NCBI GenBank assembly: GCA_963753685.1
Contig: CAVWDE010000027.1
Coordinates: 124,001 to 188,000, forward strand
DNA from: DATAOG01 sp963753685
GTDB lineage: Bacteria > Pseudomonadota > Alphaproteobacteria > Geminicoccales > Geminicoccaceae
Length of the DNA: 64,000 nt
Reading direction: 5' to 3'
In this document: in pieces, positions 35,836 through 43,623 of the stretch
How the letters are laid out: each line of letters starts with the position of its first letter
Numbering within the stretch: the stretch's first letter is position 1
Notes under the pieces: generated by a model
What the model was told of the DNA's origin: nothing
Database searches by the model: none
What the model saw: only the letters and a program-made list of their open reading frames with translations
Translations under genes and position numbers: made by a program

Positions 35836-37196
35836 GCCGGGGCGCCAGCGAGGGTCGAGCGGAATTCCGGATCGAGCGTCTGCGGGTCGATCCGCTTGCC
35901 CCAGGACACGACGCCGGTCATCTCGCCGGCCTCGCCGCCGCGCAGCGGGTTGAGGTACTCCCAGACGATCTCGCCCGCGGGCGTCACCTCGAGCAGCCGG
36001 CCGCCCTCCAATTCGGTGATCAGCGTATTGCCGTTCGGCAGCCGCTGCTGGGCCGAGCGGACGCGGCTGGCGAGCGGGTGGCGGGCGTCGCCGGCGTACT
36101 GCCAGGTGATCGCCTGCGTCTTTGGATCGAACTCGATCACCCGCGAGGGGCCGCCGGCGCCGTAGTGGCCGAAGTTGTCGAACAGCAGGATGTGCCCGTT
36201 GGGCAGCAGGTCCGGATCGTGCTGGCCGACCCAGGAGCCGCGCGTCGCCCACAGGAAGCGCTGGTCGGCGAGGTCGAGGATGCCGATCGCGCCGAGCTCG
36301 CGCATCGAGACCAGGACCGGCTGGCGGGCGCCCGGCGCGAGCCTGCCGGCCGCCGCCGGGTCGAGCACGTCGACCGCGTTGGTATGGAAATAATCGCCCT
36401 TGGAATACCAGGCGACCAGGTTGGTCATGGGCGCGTACGGCGAGGCCATGAAGGCGTCGACCACCGACACCTTCTGCAGCTCCTTGCCGTCCGGTGACAG
36501 CACCACCACGAAGTCGTCGATCCGCGGCGGTTGCAGGTGCTTGAAGAACTTGTAGACGTTGGATCTGATCTCGTGGGTCAGCACGTAGATCCTGCCGTCG
36601 GGGCCGACGTCCAGATCGTGGTGGACGTGCTGCAGATATTTCCAGATGACGTGCGAATCCTTGTCGATCTTGACCAGGCCGTAGCCCCATGGGGTATCGC
36701 CGGCGGCCTCGTAAATCGCCAGCAGATCGCCGTTGGGATAGAGATAGGCCTTGTCCCAGTAGAGCAGGGAATCCGGCTGCGGCTTGGCGACCGCCGCCAA
36801 CTCGTCCCAGACGGCGCTGAACGGCAGCTGCCACTGGTGCAGGACCTCGCCGGTCATGGCGATCAGGACCGCCTTCTGCTCGCCGGTGGCGGTGTACAAA
36901 GTGAAGCCGTTGGCGGCGCGCGCGGGATCGTAGACCGTGACGCCGGTCGCCTGGGTGCGGGTCGGCTGCCAGAACTCGCCCGGATAGGGCTCGTTCCACT
37001 TGGTCCACTTGTCGAGCAGAGCGTGCCCGCCCCGGTAGGCATCGGTCAGAAAATGGGCCGGAAAGGCGTCGGCGAACACCAGATAGCTGCCCGCGACCAG
37101 GCCGAGGAAGGCGATCGCCAGCATCAGCGCGACCCGCTGCAGGGCGACCATCAGCCGCCCGTCAGGCATCGTCGAACTTGGAGAGGTTGTCGCCAT
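35832..37196 (-). CDS. Arylsulfotransferase (ASST)-like protein, copy 1
   Basis: About 454 residues, a close paralogue of the next gene in the operon. Anchor helix VALMLAIAFLGLVAGSYLVF near residue 20-40, then a periplasmic propeller with HVHHDLDVGPDGRIYVLTHE, DYFHTNAVDVLDP, VGQHDPDLLPNGHILLFDN and QRLPNGNTLITELEGG. It heads a five-gene operon (ASST, ASST, small membrane protein, EMC3-like protein, PAPS sulfotransferase). The start is uncertain: ATG at 37196 or 37169; neither has a clear Shine-Dalgarno. Confidence 0.87.
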   Translation of the reverse strand: MATTSPSSTMPDGRLMVALQRVALMLAIAFLGLVAGSYLVFADAFPAHFLTDAYRGGHALLDKWTKWNEPYPGEFWQPTRTQATGVTVYDPARAANGFTLYTATGEQKAVLIAMTGEVLHQWQLPFSAVWDELAAVAKPQPDSLLYWDKAYLYPNGDLLAIYEAAGDTPWGYGLVKIDKDSHVIWKYLQHVHHDLDVGPDGRIYVLTHEIRSNVYKFFKHLQPPRIDDFVVVLSPDGKELQKVSVVDAFMASPYAPMTNLVAWYSKGDYFHTNAVDVLDPAAAGRLAPGARQPVLVSMRELGAIGILDLADQRFLWATRGSWVGQHDPDLLPNGHILLFDNFGHYGAGGPSRVIEFDPKTQAITWQYAGDARHPLASRVRSAQQRLPNGNTLITELEGGRLLEVTPAGEIVWEYLNPLRGGEAGEMTGVVSWGKRIDPQTLDPEFRSTLAGAPA

Positions 37197-37553
37197 CGCC
37201 CGGCAGCGCCGATTTCCGAGTGAGCCACGTACTACGCCCTTGAGAACACACACCCTGCCTGATTTGTTCCGCCGCGGCCTTGGCAGAGTGGCGCTCGAGG
37301 GGGCGAGCGGACCGGTCGTCGGCCGGCGGCTTCAAGGCCGTGCCAGGTGCTGTGCGGCCGCGCCCACGGATCTATGTTATCCGGGCGGAGGAAGTGCACC
37401 CGAACGGGCGCGCGCGATCTCGATGCGATCGTCGCGCGAGCGCCTGGATCACGCGTCGATGGACCACGGAGCGATCGCCCGCGCAGACGACCCACGGCCC
37501 GCAGGCTGGCTGGACGGCCGGGCCGGCGGCGACGTGCGGCAGGGCGGCGGCTG
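37197..37553. other. Divergent intergenic region
   Basis: About 355 bases between the sulfotransferase operon and the phosphatase gene. It should contain both promoters. No clear promoter, RNA gene or repeat was identified by eye. Confidence 0.4.
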
Positions 37554-38108
37554 ATGTTCGCCCGTCGCGCCCGGGCCGGCGACTGGATCAGCTGGCTGCA
37601 GCACTCGAGGTTTGCCGGCGCGATCGGCCTGACCCGTCTGCCCGGGCTTTGGCTGCATTCGCTCACCGACGATCTCGCGATCATCCGGGCGAGCGGCGCG
37701 TCCAGCCTGATCACCCTGACCCAGGCGAGCGAGCTGCGCTGGGCCGGGCGGGGCGATTTCGGCGCCGCGGTCGCGCGCGCCGCGCTCGCCTGGTACCACC
37801 TGCCGATCCGGGATTTCGGCGTGCCCGATGCGGCCTTCGAGGACGCCTGGCGCGCGGTCGGCCCGCGCTTGTGCCGGGAGCTCGAGGCGGGCGGGCGGCT
37901 GGTGATCCACTGCTACGCCGGGCTCGGCCGCGCCGGGCTGGTGGCGGCGCGCTTCCTGATCGAGTTCGGCGAGCCGCCGGAGCGTGCCATCGGCTTGGTG
38001 CGCAGGGTCCGTCCGGGCGCGATCCAGACCGCCGAGCAGGAAGCTTATCTGCAGTCTCTGACCGACACCCCCGCGCCCTCGGCCGTGCCCGTCAGGCGCG
38101 TGCGCTAG
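37554..38108 (+). CDS. Dual-specificity/tyrosine phosphatase-like protein
   Basis: 184 residues with the signature loop HCYAGLGRAGLVAARFL (HCx5R). The general-acid loop is probably WYHLPIRDFGVPD. This matches the cyclin-dependent kinase inhibitor 3-like branch of cysteine phosphatases found in bacteria. It would remove phosphate from tyrosine, serine/threonine or a small phosphorylated molecule. Start ATG 37554 is the first in-frame start that keeps the domain; upstream frame is low complexity. Stands alone. Confidence 0.88.
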   Translation: MFARRARAGDWISWLQHSRFAGAIGLTRLPGLWLHSLTDDLAIIRASGASSLITLTQASELRWAGRGDFGAAVARAALAWYHLPIRDFGVPDAAFEDAWRAVGPRLCRELEAGGRLVIHCYAGLGRAGLVAARFLIEFGEPPERAIGLVRRVRPGAIQTAEQEAYLQSLTDTPAPSAVPVRRVR

Positions 38109-38320
38109 AGCCGCACGCCCGCCGCGCGGGTATCCCGGTGCCACTGCACTGGAAACGTGTCACTGCCCTGGCGGGAAACGGCCACGGCCCTCGGATCATG
38201 TGTCGCTCCGGAGCCAGTGAGCGGATCTTGACCCTTCAACTCCGCCGCACATATTGCGCGCCAGGACAACGCCTCGGGTCGGTTTCTTTGAGGATTTCGG
38301 CCAATACGAGGAGGTTGAAC

Positions 38321-38750
38321 ATGTCTGGCCGTGATGCAACTGGTCGCTGGCGCGACTGGGCAATGTTGGCGCTGGCGGTTTGGCTGTTCGTGTCGCCTTG
38401 GCTGCTCGGCTTTGTCGGCGTGGCGCCGGCGGCCGGGGCGGTGGCCGGCGCGGCGCCGGCCGCCGGGGCGGCGGTGAGTGCGGGCTTCACCAGAGCGGCC
38501 TGGAATGCCTGGGCCCTGGGAATCGTGGTGGCCGCGGTCGCGATCTGGGCGATCGCGATGTTTGCCGAATGGCAGGACTGGCTGAACGGGATCCTCGGCC
38601 TCTGGCTGGTGGTAGCACCATGGGTGCTCGGGTTCAGCGGCATGGCGGCGGCGGTCTGGGACCACGTGATCGTCGGGCGTCCTGATCGTCGTGCTGGCGG
38701 CCTGGGAAGTCTGGGTCGTCCGTCAGGAGGGCTCCCGAGCCCCCGCCTGA
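38321..38750 (+). CDS. SPW repeat membrane protein (frame interrupted)
   Basis: About 142 residues with two SPW repeats (PF03779): WLFVSPWLLGFVG and WLVVAPWVLGFSG, each in a pair of membrane helices. An Ala/Gly/Pro-rich loop (GVAPAAGAVAGAAPAAGAAV) joins them. The natural C-terminus VLIVVLAAWEVWVVRQEG is in a second frame reached after GTCGGGCGT at 38673-38681; one extra G at 38675-38677 explains this. Read without correction, the frame runs on to 38863 with no membrane character. GAGGAGG before the ATG is a strong ribosome-binding site. Function of SPW proteins is unknown. Confidence 0.85.
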
Positions 38751-38848
38751 AGCCGGTCCAGAGCCGCGGCAACAGCGCCGGGCTCGCCGTCGGGGCCGGA
38801 CGCCGCGTCCGGCCCCGACCCCGGCGGTCCTCTCGGCGCTCCGATCCC

Positions 38849-39916
38849 TCAAGGCGTCTTTGAGCGGGCCTCCGTGGCGGCGCCGGCGAGCCATTCCTGG
38901 ACCAGGGTGTAGGCGAGGGCCAGAGGGTCGGGCCGAGAAACACGCCCAGGAAGCCGAACGTGACCACGCCGCCCAGGACGCCCAGGAAGACCAGGATCAA
39001 CGGCAGCTTGCTGCCCCGGCTGATCAGCCAGGGCTTGAGCACGTTGTCGACCCCGCTGACGCCGAAGAAGCCCCAGATCGCAAGGAAGATGCCCCAGCCG
39101 AGCGCCCCTTTGTAGATCAGCCAGATCGCTCGCCGGCAGCCAGACGAGCGCCGGCCCCATCGGCACGAACGACAAAAAGAAGGTGAGGAAGCCGAGGAAG
39201 CCCGCGGCCGGCACGCCGGTGAGCCAGAGCCCGATCACCTGCAGGATCGCCTGGGCGAGCGCCGTGCCCATGATGCCGTAGACCACGCCCTTGATGGTGC
39301 CGCCGGCCACCGCCAGGAGACCCCGGGCGCGCTCGCCGGCGAGACGCGAGACCGCGGCGTCGAGCTGGCGCCCGCCCGCGGCGCCGTCGCGGAAGAAGAA
39401 GAAGGCGGCCAGCACGCTGAGACTGAGCTGGAGCACGGCCTGGCCGAGGCTGACCCCGGTGCTCAGCAAAAGGTCGCGGCCGGTCTCGAGATAGGGATGC
39501 AATGCCGCGGTCCAGTCGCTGCCCTGCTGGCTCAGGTCCTGCCACCAGCCGTGCAGGGTCGCGCCGATCAGCGGCAGCTCGGCGACCCAGTCGGGTGGGC
39601 CGGGCAGTCCGTGAGCGAGCAGCGAGCGCACCATGGTGACCACCTGGGTGACGTTGTCGGCGAGGCTCGATCCGACCACGACCGGCGGCAGGATCAGCAC
39701 CGCTGAGACCAGGAGGGTCATCAGGCCGGCCGCAAGCGTCCGCCGGCCGCCGAGCGCGCGCAGCAGCCGGGCATAGAGCGGCCAGGCCGAGAACGACAGG
39801 ATCAGGGCCCAGAGCAGCGCCGAGAGAAACGGTCGCAGGACCAGGAAGCAGCCGATCGTGAGGATCACCAGCAAGAGGATCACGACCATCTGTTCGATGC
39901 GGGCTTGGGCGTCCAT
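38849..39916 (-). CDS. AI-2E family transporter (two opposing indels)
   Basis: About 356 residues of the AI-2 exporter superfamily (PF01594): VVILLLVILTIGCFLVLRPF at the start, the soluble middle region, then LTGVPAAGFLGFLTFFLSFVPMGPALVWLP. After that the annotated frame turns into Arg/Gly-rich sequence for about 67 codons, while the expected IWLIYKGALGWGIFLAIWGF and LKPWLISRGSKLPLILVFLG to GFLGVFLGPTL lie in another frame; the original frame then returns at LALAYTLVQEWL. An extra base near 39130 and a missing base near 38925 explain it. The open frame is unbroken, so an automatic call would hide the error. ATG 39916 has GGGAG upstream. Confidence 0.85.
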   Translation of the reverse strand: MDAQARIEQMVVILLLVILTIGCFLVLRPFLSALLWALILSFSAWPLYARLLRALGGRRTLAAGLMTLLVSAVLILPPVVVGSSLADNVTQVVTMVRSLLAHGLPGPPDWVAELPLIGATLHGWWQDLSQQGSDWTAALHPYLETGRDLLLSTGVSLGQAVLQLSLSVLAAFFFFRDGAAGGRQLDAAVSRLAGERARGLLAVAGGTIKGVVYGIMGTALAQAILQVIGLWLTGVPAAGFLGFLTFFLSFVPMGPALVWLPASDLADLQRGARLGHLPCDLGLLRRQRGRQRAQALADQPGQQAAVDPGLPGRPGRRGHVRLPGRVSRPDPLALAYTLVQEWLAGAATEARSKTP

Positions 39917-40153
39917 GCCGGCTCCCGGGGCGATGACGGCAGACCTTAGCACGATTGCCGATGCGACCGGCGGCGCTTGCAGCTGCGTCGCCCGGGTCGG
40001 GCATCAGGCGCCGTGGGCGCCGATCGGACTGGCGCCAGGCCGGCGGAATTCGCCGGACGGCCGCGCGGGCCGGACTTTCCGCTCCTTTGTGGCGTCCTAT
40101 CTCACCAACAAAGCCGGGCACCGGGCCCGGCTGCAGCGCAAAAGAGTCGCAAC

Positions 40154-40549
40154 ATGCCTCTAGGCAATCCAACGTCCTCGAAAGCTCAGGGTTGGCCCAC
40201 GAAGACCGTGGTCTGGAGCGGCATTGGCGGATTGGTGGTGGGCGCCGCCTTGCTGTACGGCGCCGGCTTCTACTGGGTCGGGCAGTGGCAGACCGGCCAG
40301 CAGGTGCAGGCCAAGCTCGACGTCGCGGCCTGCGTCCGCGACTTCCTGCTGCAGCCCGATCGCGGCGTGATCTATGCCCAGCTCAAGGACACCCCGAGCT
40401 CGTACCAGCGCCGGCAGCTGATCCGCGAGCACAAGCTTGCGGACAACTTCACGATCGCCGACCAATGCGACAACCAGATCCTGGGGTTCGAGGCCTCGAG
40501 CTTCCCGGTGCCCGCCGAGGCGAGCGCCGCCGCCCACAAACCGGCGTAG
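40154..40549 (+). CDS. Single-pass membrane protein of unknown function
   Basis: 131 residues. Short basic N-terminus, one helix at about residues 20-42 (VVWSGIGGLVVGAALLYGAG), then a periplasmic domain with two cysteines (DVAACVRDFLLQ and IADQCDNQIL) that could pair, and a Pro/Ala tail. The ATG at 40154 is taken because it places the helix near the start. No family recognised. Codon use fits the host. Confidence 0.65.
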   Translation: MPLGNPTSSKAQGWPTKTVVWSGIGGLVVGAALLYGAGFYWVGQWQTGQQVQAKLDVAACVRDFLLQPDRGVIYAQLKDTPSSYQRRQLIREHKLADNFTIADQCDNQILGFEASSFPVPAEASAAAHKPA

Positions 40550-40873
40550 CGGCGGCGGCCGGGGCGCGCGAGCGGAGCCTTTGCGGGTCAGACCGGGCGC
40601 CCCGTCCGGGCGCCGGCTGGCCGGTGCCATGCCCTTGGCCCCGACGCGCCCCGCGGCGCGCCGGCGAAACTTTGCGCGCCGCTCGGCCGAGCCCTGTGCT
40701 AAGGTCGGGGCCGCTGCAGCTCGACCGCCATGGCGGCGGCGAGACTCAAGGGCGCGCCGGCCGGCTGGCGCCGGGCGGCCGCGGGTCACCTTTGGCCCTG
40801 CCACGGCCCGGTTGGGGCGTGCTACCGGTGACGTTTTAACCCTAGCCGCCGCCACCTTTGGGAAGGAGGAATC

Positions 40874-41056
40874 ATGCCGCGCAAGCCCAATTATCGATTC
40901 GAGCGGCACGAGCGCGAGCGCATCAAGGCCGCCAAGAAGGCCGCCCGCGCCGAGGCCAAGGCAGCCAAGGCCGAGCAGGCCAAGGCGGCCAAGGGCGACC
41001 CGTCGGCGCCGGACGATGCTCCGGCAGCGGACGACGACGCGCCGGCCCCCGCCTAG
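40874..41056 (+). CDS. Small basic Lys/Ala-rich protein
   Basis: 60 residues: MPRKPNYRFERHERERIKAA, then repeats of AKKAARAEAKAAK, then an acidic Asp/Pro/Ala tail. GGAAGGAGGAATC before the ATG at 40874 is one of the best ribosome-binding sites in the window. The conserved first 15 residues recur in short hypothetical proteins of Alphaproteobacteria. The highly charged helix suggests nucleic-acid or ribosome binding; nothing is proven. Confidence 0.75.
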   Translation: MPRKPNYRFERHERERIKAAKKAARAEAKAAKAEQAKAAKGDPSAPDDAPAADDDAPAPA

Positions 41057-41300
41057 CGCGGCGCGGGCCTGGTTGCGCCGCTCGACACGCCACGGGCGCC
41101 ACTCTTCCCCCGACGCCAGCCTGCCTGTGGCGGTGTGAGCGCGCTGCCGGGGCGGCCTCGACCCGATCGACATGGTTGGGATCACGCGCGGCTGGATCAC
41201 GCGCGCAGGCGATCCCTCGGCGATCACGCGGGGCTCGGCGACCACACGGTCTTGGGCGACACCAGACGCTGAGCGCGCGGCGCGCCCGCTGGAGCGGGCA

Positions 41301-41316
41301 TTAACCGACCGTTAAC
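41301..41316 (+). promoter_or_regulatory. CtrA-like box of intergenic module copy 1
   Basis: TTAA-CCGACCG-TTAAC fits the full CtrA consensus TTAA-N7-TTAAC. It is 25 bases before the TGGTCCAT segment that is shared with the other two modules. A third TTAAC follows at 41325-41329. The insertion sequence begins 33 bases downstream. Confidence 0.65.
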
Positions 41317-41333
41317 GCTTGGGGTTAACCCAA

Positions 41334-41349
41334 TCTTCGGATGGTCCAT
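41334..41349 (+). repeat. Intergenic module copy 1, left part (interrupted by the IS)
   Basis: TCTTCGGATGGTCCAT corresponds to CTTCGGTTGGTCCAT of copy 2. The rest of the module resumes on the far side of the IS at 42705. Confidence 0.65.
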
Positions 41350-41351
41350 CC

Positions 41352-41367
41352 ATGGACGCCTCCCGCT
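41352..41367 (+). repeat. Subterminal inverted repeat, left
   Basis: ATGGACGCCTCCCGCT, identical to the complement of 42681-42696 (16 of 16). Confidence 0.85.
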
Positions 41368-41602
41368 CTGCAAGGGTTATTTTCGAGGTTCTGACGGATC
41401 TTGGCTGCTGCCATCCATTCGGCCTGTGGTTGCGGCTGGGTGGCCGCTGGCCTTGATGAGATCCGCGGACCGGCGCCCAATCATGGGAACGAGCTCGAAG
41501 CTCGTGGACCATCACGGGTTCTGCCGGCCTCGGTCTGACCGATCCTGTCATCGTGTCGAAAGTCGCCCGCGCAGCTCGTGGAAGCTCCCCCGTCGTCGTG
41601 GC
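41368..41602 (-). ncRNA. Predicted bridge RNA (seekRNA) region of the IS1111-type element
   Basis: Non-coding DNA between the transposase stop and the inverted repeat, where IS1111-group elements encode their guide RNA. On the transposase strand it reads GATGGTCCA, then a 6-bp stem with 3-base loop (complement of 41490-41504), then TTCCCATG. GATGGTCCA equals the left flank 41340-41348. TCCCAT is complementary to ATGGGA of the right flank (42703-42708). Two guide halves around a hairpin is the target-loop layout of bridge RNAs. A further ATCTCAT (complement of 41456-41462) can pair with ATGAGAT at the element's own right end, a possible donor guide. RNA ends are not defined. Confidence 0.6.
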
Positions 41603-42619
41603 TCAGGCTGCGGCCCGATAGGCTTCACCGCGGCTCAGCATGGCCCAGAGGATCCGGGCCAGCTTGTTAGCGACCGCCGCGACCACGACGTTGAACGGTC
41701 GGCGCGCCCGCAACGCGTTGATCCAAGACCAGAGCTTGCCGGCTCGTCCCGGACTGACCTTGACCAGCGACCGCGCCCCGTGGATCAGCTGGCGGCGCAG
41801 ATAGCCGTCGCCGCGCTTGCTGATCCCGAGCCGGCGTTCCTTGCCGGCGGTGGCGTGCTGTCTTCGGACCAGCCCCAGCCAAGCGGCGAGATGGCGCCCC
41901 GAGTGGAACGTGGTCGCATCGGGCACGGTCGCTGCGAACGCCGTCGCGATCACCGGGCCGACGCCCGGGACCTCGGCCAGCGACCGGCAGACCGGGTCGG
42001 CGCGGCTCATCACGACCAGGCGCCGGTCGAGGCAGGCGAGCTTGTCCGCAACCTCGCGAAGATGCCCGACCAACGTCTGCAGGACCTCGCGGGCCAACGG
42101 CGGGATGCGATCGTCCTCAAGCTCGCCCAGGATCTCGAGCAGCTGCCGCAGGCCGGCCTGGCGCTGCGCCGCGACGATCCCGAGCTCGGCCAGATGGCCG
42201 CGCAGCGCGTTGATCGTCGCGGTGCGCTGCCCGATCAGTTGGTCGCGGACCCGGTGGAGCATCAAGAGGGCCTGCTGCTCCGCGCTCTTGACCGGCACGA
42301 AGCGCATGCTCGGCCGCTGCACGGCCTCGCAGCAGGCCTCGGCATCGGCGGCATCGTGCTTGTTGGTCTTGACGTAGGCCTTGACGTACTGCGGCGGCAT
42401 CAGGCGCGCGTCGTGCCCGAGCTTGATCAGCTCGCGCGCCCAGTGATGAGCCCCGCCGCAGGCCTCGAGGCCGATCACGCAGCGCGGCAGATTGGCGAAG
42501 AATTCCAACATCTTACCGCGCGCCAGCCGCTTCTTCAGCACCATGCGGCCGCATCCGTCGACACCGTGCATCTGAAACACGCTCTTGGCGATGTCCAGCC
42601 CGATCGTGGTAGCTTGCAT
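41603..42619 (-). CDS. IS110-family (IS1111 group) transposase
   Basis: 338 residues. The N-terminal RuvC-like DEDD domain begins TTIGLDIAKSVFQMHGVD (Asp9) and includes VIGLEACGGAHHWARELI and KTNKHDAADAEACCEAV. The C-terminal transposase_20 region is SLAEVPGVGPVIATAFAATV, with the presumed serine in TTFHSGRHLAAWLGL. QRPSMRFVPVKSAEQQALL is a strong IS1111-group signature. The frame is complete and unbroken, so the element may be active. These recombinases use a serine nucleophile and a guide RNA to insert without a target duplication. Confidence 0.95.
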   Translation of the reverse strand: MQATTIGLDIAKSVFQMHGVDGCGRMVLKKRLARGKMLEFFANLPRCVIGLEACGGAHHWARELIKLGHDARLMPPQYVKAYVKTNKHDAADAEACCEAVQRPSMRFVPVKSAEQQALLMLHRVRDQLIGQRTATINALRGHLAELGIVAAQRQAGLRQLLEILGELEDDRIPPLAREVLQTLVGHLREVADKLACLDRRLVVMSRADPVCRSLAEVPGVGPVIATAFAATVPDATTFHSGRHLAAWLGLVRRQHATAGKERRLGISKRGDGYLRRQLIHGARSLVKVSPGRAGKLWSWINALRARRPFNVVVAAVANKLARILWAMLSRGEAYRAAA

Positions 42620-42680
42620 CTCGGACGTCTCCCGCGTTCGTGGTTGTTCCGACTTCCACCTTTGGCACCTCGATGCCGTC

Positions 42681-42696
42681 AGCGGGAGGCGTCCAT
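42681..42696 (-). repeat. Subterminal inverted repeat, right
   Basis: AGCGGGAGGCGTCCAT, the complement of 41352-41367. Confidence 0.85.
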
Positions 42697-42704
42697 CTCA
42701 TTAT

Positions 42705-42730
42705 GGGACCGTGGGACTCCGTGCGCGGAT
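42705..42730 (+). repeat. Intergenic module copy 1, right part
   Basis: GGGACCGTGGGACTCCGTGC aligns with GCGATCCTGGGAATCCGTGC of copies 2 and 3. It contains a GANTC site (GACTC, 42715-42719) at the position of GAATC in the other copies. With 41334-41349 it restores an unbroken module. Confidence 0.65.
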
Positions 42731-42769
42731 GAAAAGTCTGCGAGGCGGCTTGGCCGAGCGCACCGACCG

Positions 42770-43136
42770 CCGGTGGCCTGCGCCGGGCGCGACCTTGCGC
42801 CGAAACATCTGCATGGTGCGCGCCGCTTGGCCTGATGCGGCGGCGTGGCGTCGACCGCCGGTGGCCGGCGCCGGGCGTGGCCTTGCGCCGAAACATCCAC
42901 ATGGTGCGCGCCGCTTGGCCTGACGCGGCGGCGTGGCGTCGAGCGCCGGTGGCCGGCGCCGGGCGTGGCCTTGCGCCGAAACATCCACATGGTGCGCGCC
43001 GCTTGGACTGACGCGGCGGCGTGGCCGAGCGCCTCGACGGCCGGTGGCCGGCGCCGGGCGTGGCCTTGCGCCAGGCGCAGGTGGCGTTGGGCCGAAACAT
43101 CCACGTGGTGTGCGCCGCTTGGACTGACGCCCCCGC
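42770..43136 (+). repeat. Minisatellite, four copies of an 88-bp unit
   Basis: Units begin at CCGGTGGCC at 42770, 42858, 42946 and 43041 (periods 88, 88 and 95). Each holds GGCCTTGCGCCGAAACATC and GCGCGCCGCTTGG. The fourth carries a small insertion after CTTGCGCC. The unit length is not a multiple of three and stops or frames change between copies, so it is not a coding repeat. It follows module copy 1. Confidence 0.9.
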
Positions 43137-43623
43137 CGGATCGTTGACGACGGAAAGGATAGATCCGGCTCGACGAGCGGCCGGCGGGAGTCGAGTCCGG
43201 GTGAGCGGCGGCGTCAGATGATCGACGATCTGGACTGCGCCCGCCCGGCGCGCTGAGCAGGATGCCGTCGCAGCGCGCCGACCTGGGGCGCCGACCTGGG
43301 GCGCCGAGGTAGCGTGCCAGTCCGGGCGCCGATCCAGGGCGCCGGCCAGCGCTGCAGCACGCGTATCACCGCCCGCCCCGCGCCGGCCGCACTGCACCGT
43401 CGGCCAGAGTCGTTCCGAGCGCCGCGGGCGGTTCCGGATGGGGCCCGCGCGCCCGGCTGAGGCCGGCCGTTCCCGACCCGGCGTCGCCGCGGGGCTGGCG
43501 CGCGCCCGCAAACTGGAGCAGCATGGCCGGGCCGCGGCAATGCGGCAGGCGGAGCGCCGGCCAGTTCGGTCCAGGGTCAGCCGGCCTGCCGATCGTCCGG
43601 CCGCAAAGCGGGAGGAGACAACC
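43137..43623. other. Intergenic region before the ABC solute-binding gene
   Basis: About 490 bases with no credible gene. A short GGGGCGCCGACCTGGGGCGC-like duplication is present near 43285-43310. The Shine-Dalgarno GGGAGGAGA at 43610-43618 belongs to the next gene. Confidence 0.4.

Larger units (their letters stand above)
41350..42704 (-). mobile_element. IS110-family insertion sequence, IS1111 type (about 1355 bp)
   Basis: The element carries one transposase gene on the minus strand. Near its ends are perfect 16-bp inverted repeats, 41352-41367 and 42681-42696 (ATGGACGCCTCCCGCT and its complement). Subterminal repeats are the hallmark of the IS1111 group, as IS110 proper lacks them. Flanks can be rejoined through a shared AT dinucleotide to give a continuous copy of the nearby intergenic module, which fixes the boundaries. 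There is no target duplication, as expected. A 250-base non-coding part follows the transposase stop and only about 60 bases precede its start. Confidence 0.85.

Noticed and set aside
42770..43136. Direct repeats considered as a CRISPR array
   Set aside because: The 88-bp units are contiguous and nearly identical throughout, with no variable spacers and no cas genes in the window.
42679..43140. Arg/His-rich open frames through the 88-bp repeats
   Set aside because: The period is not a multiple of three, so successive copies are read in different frames; there is no start signal and no family similarity.
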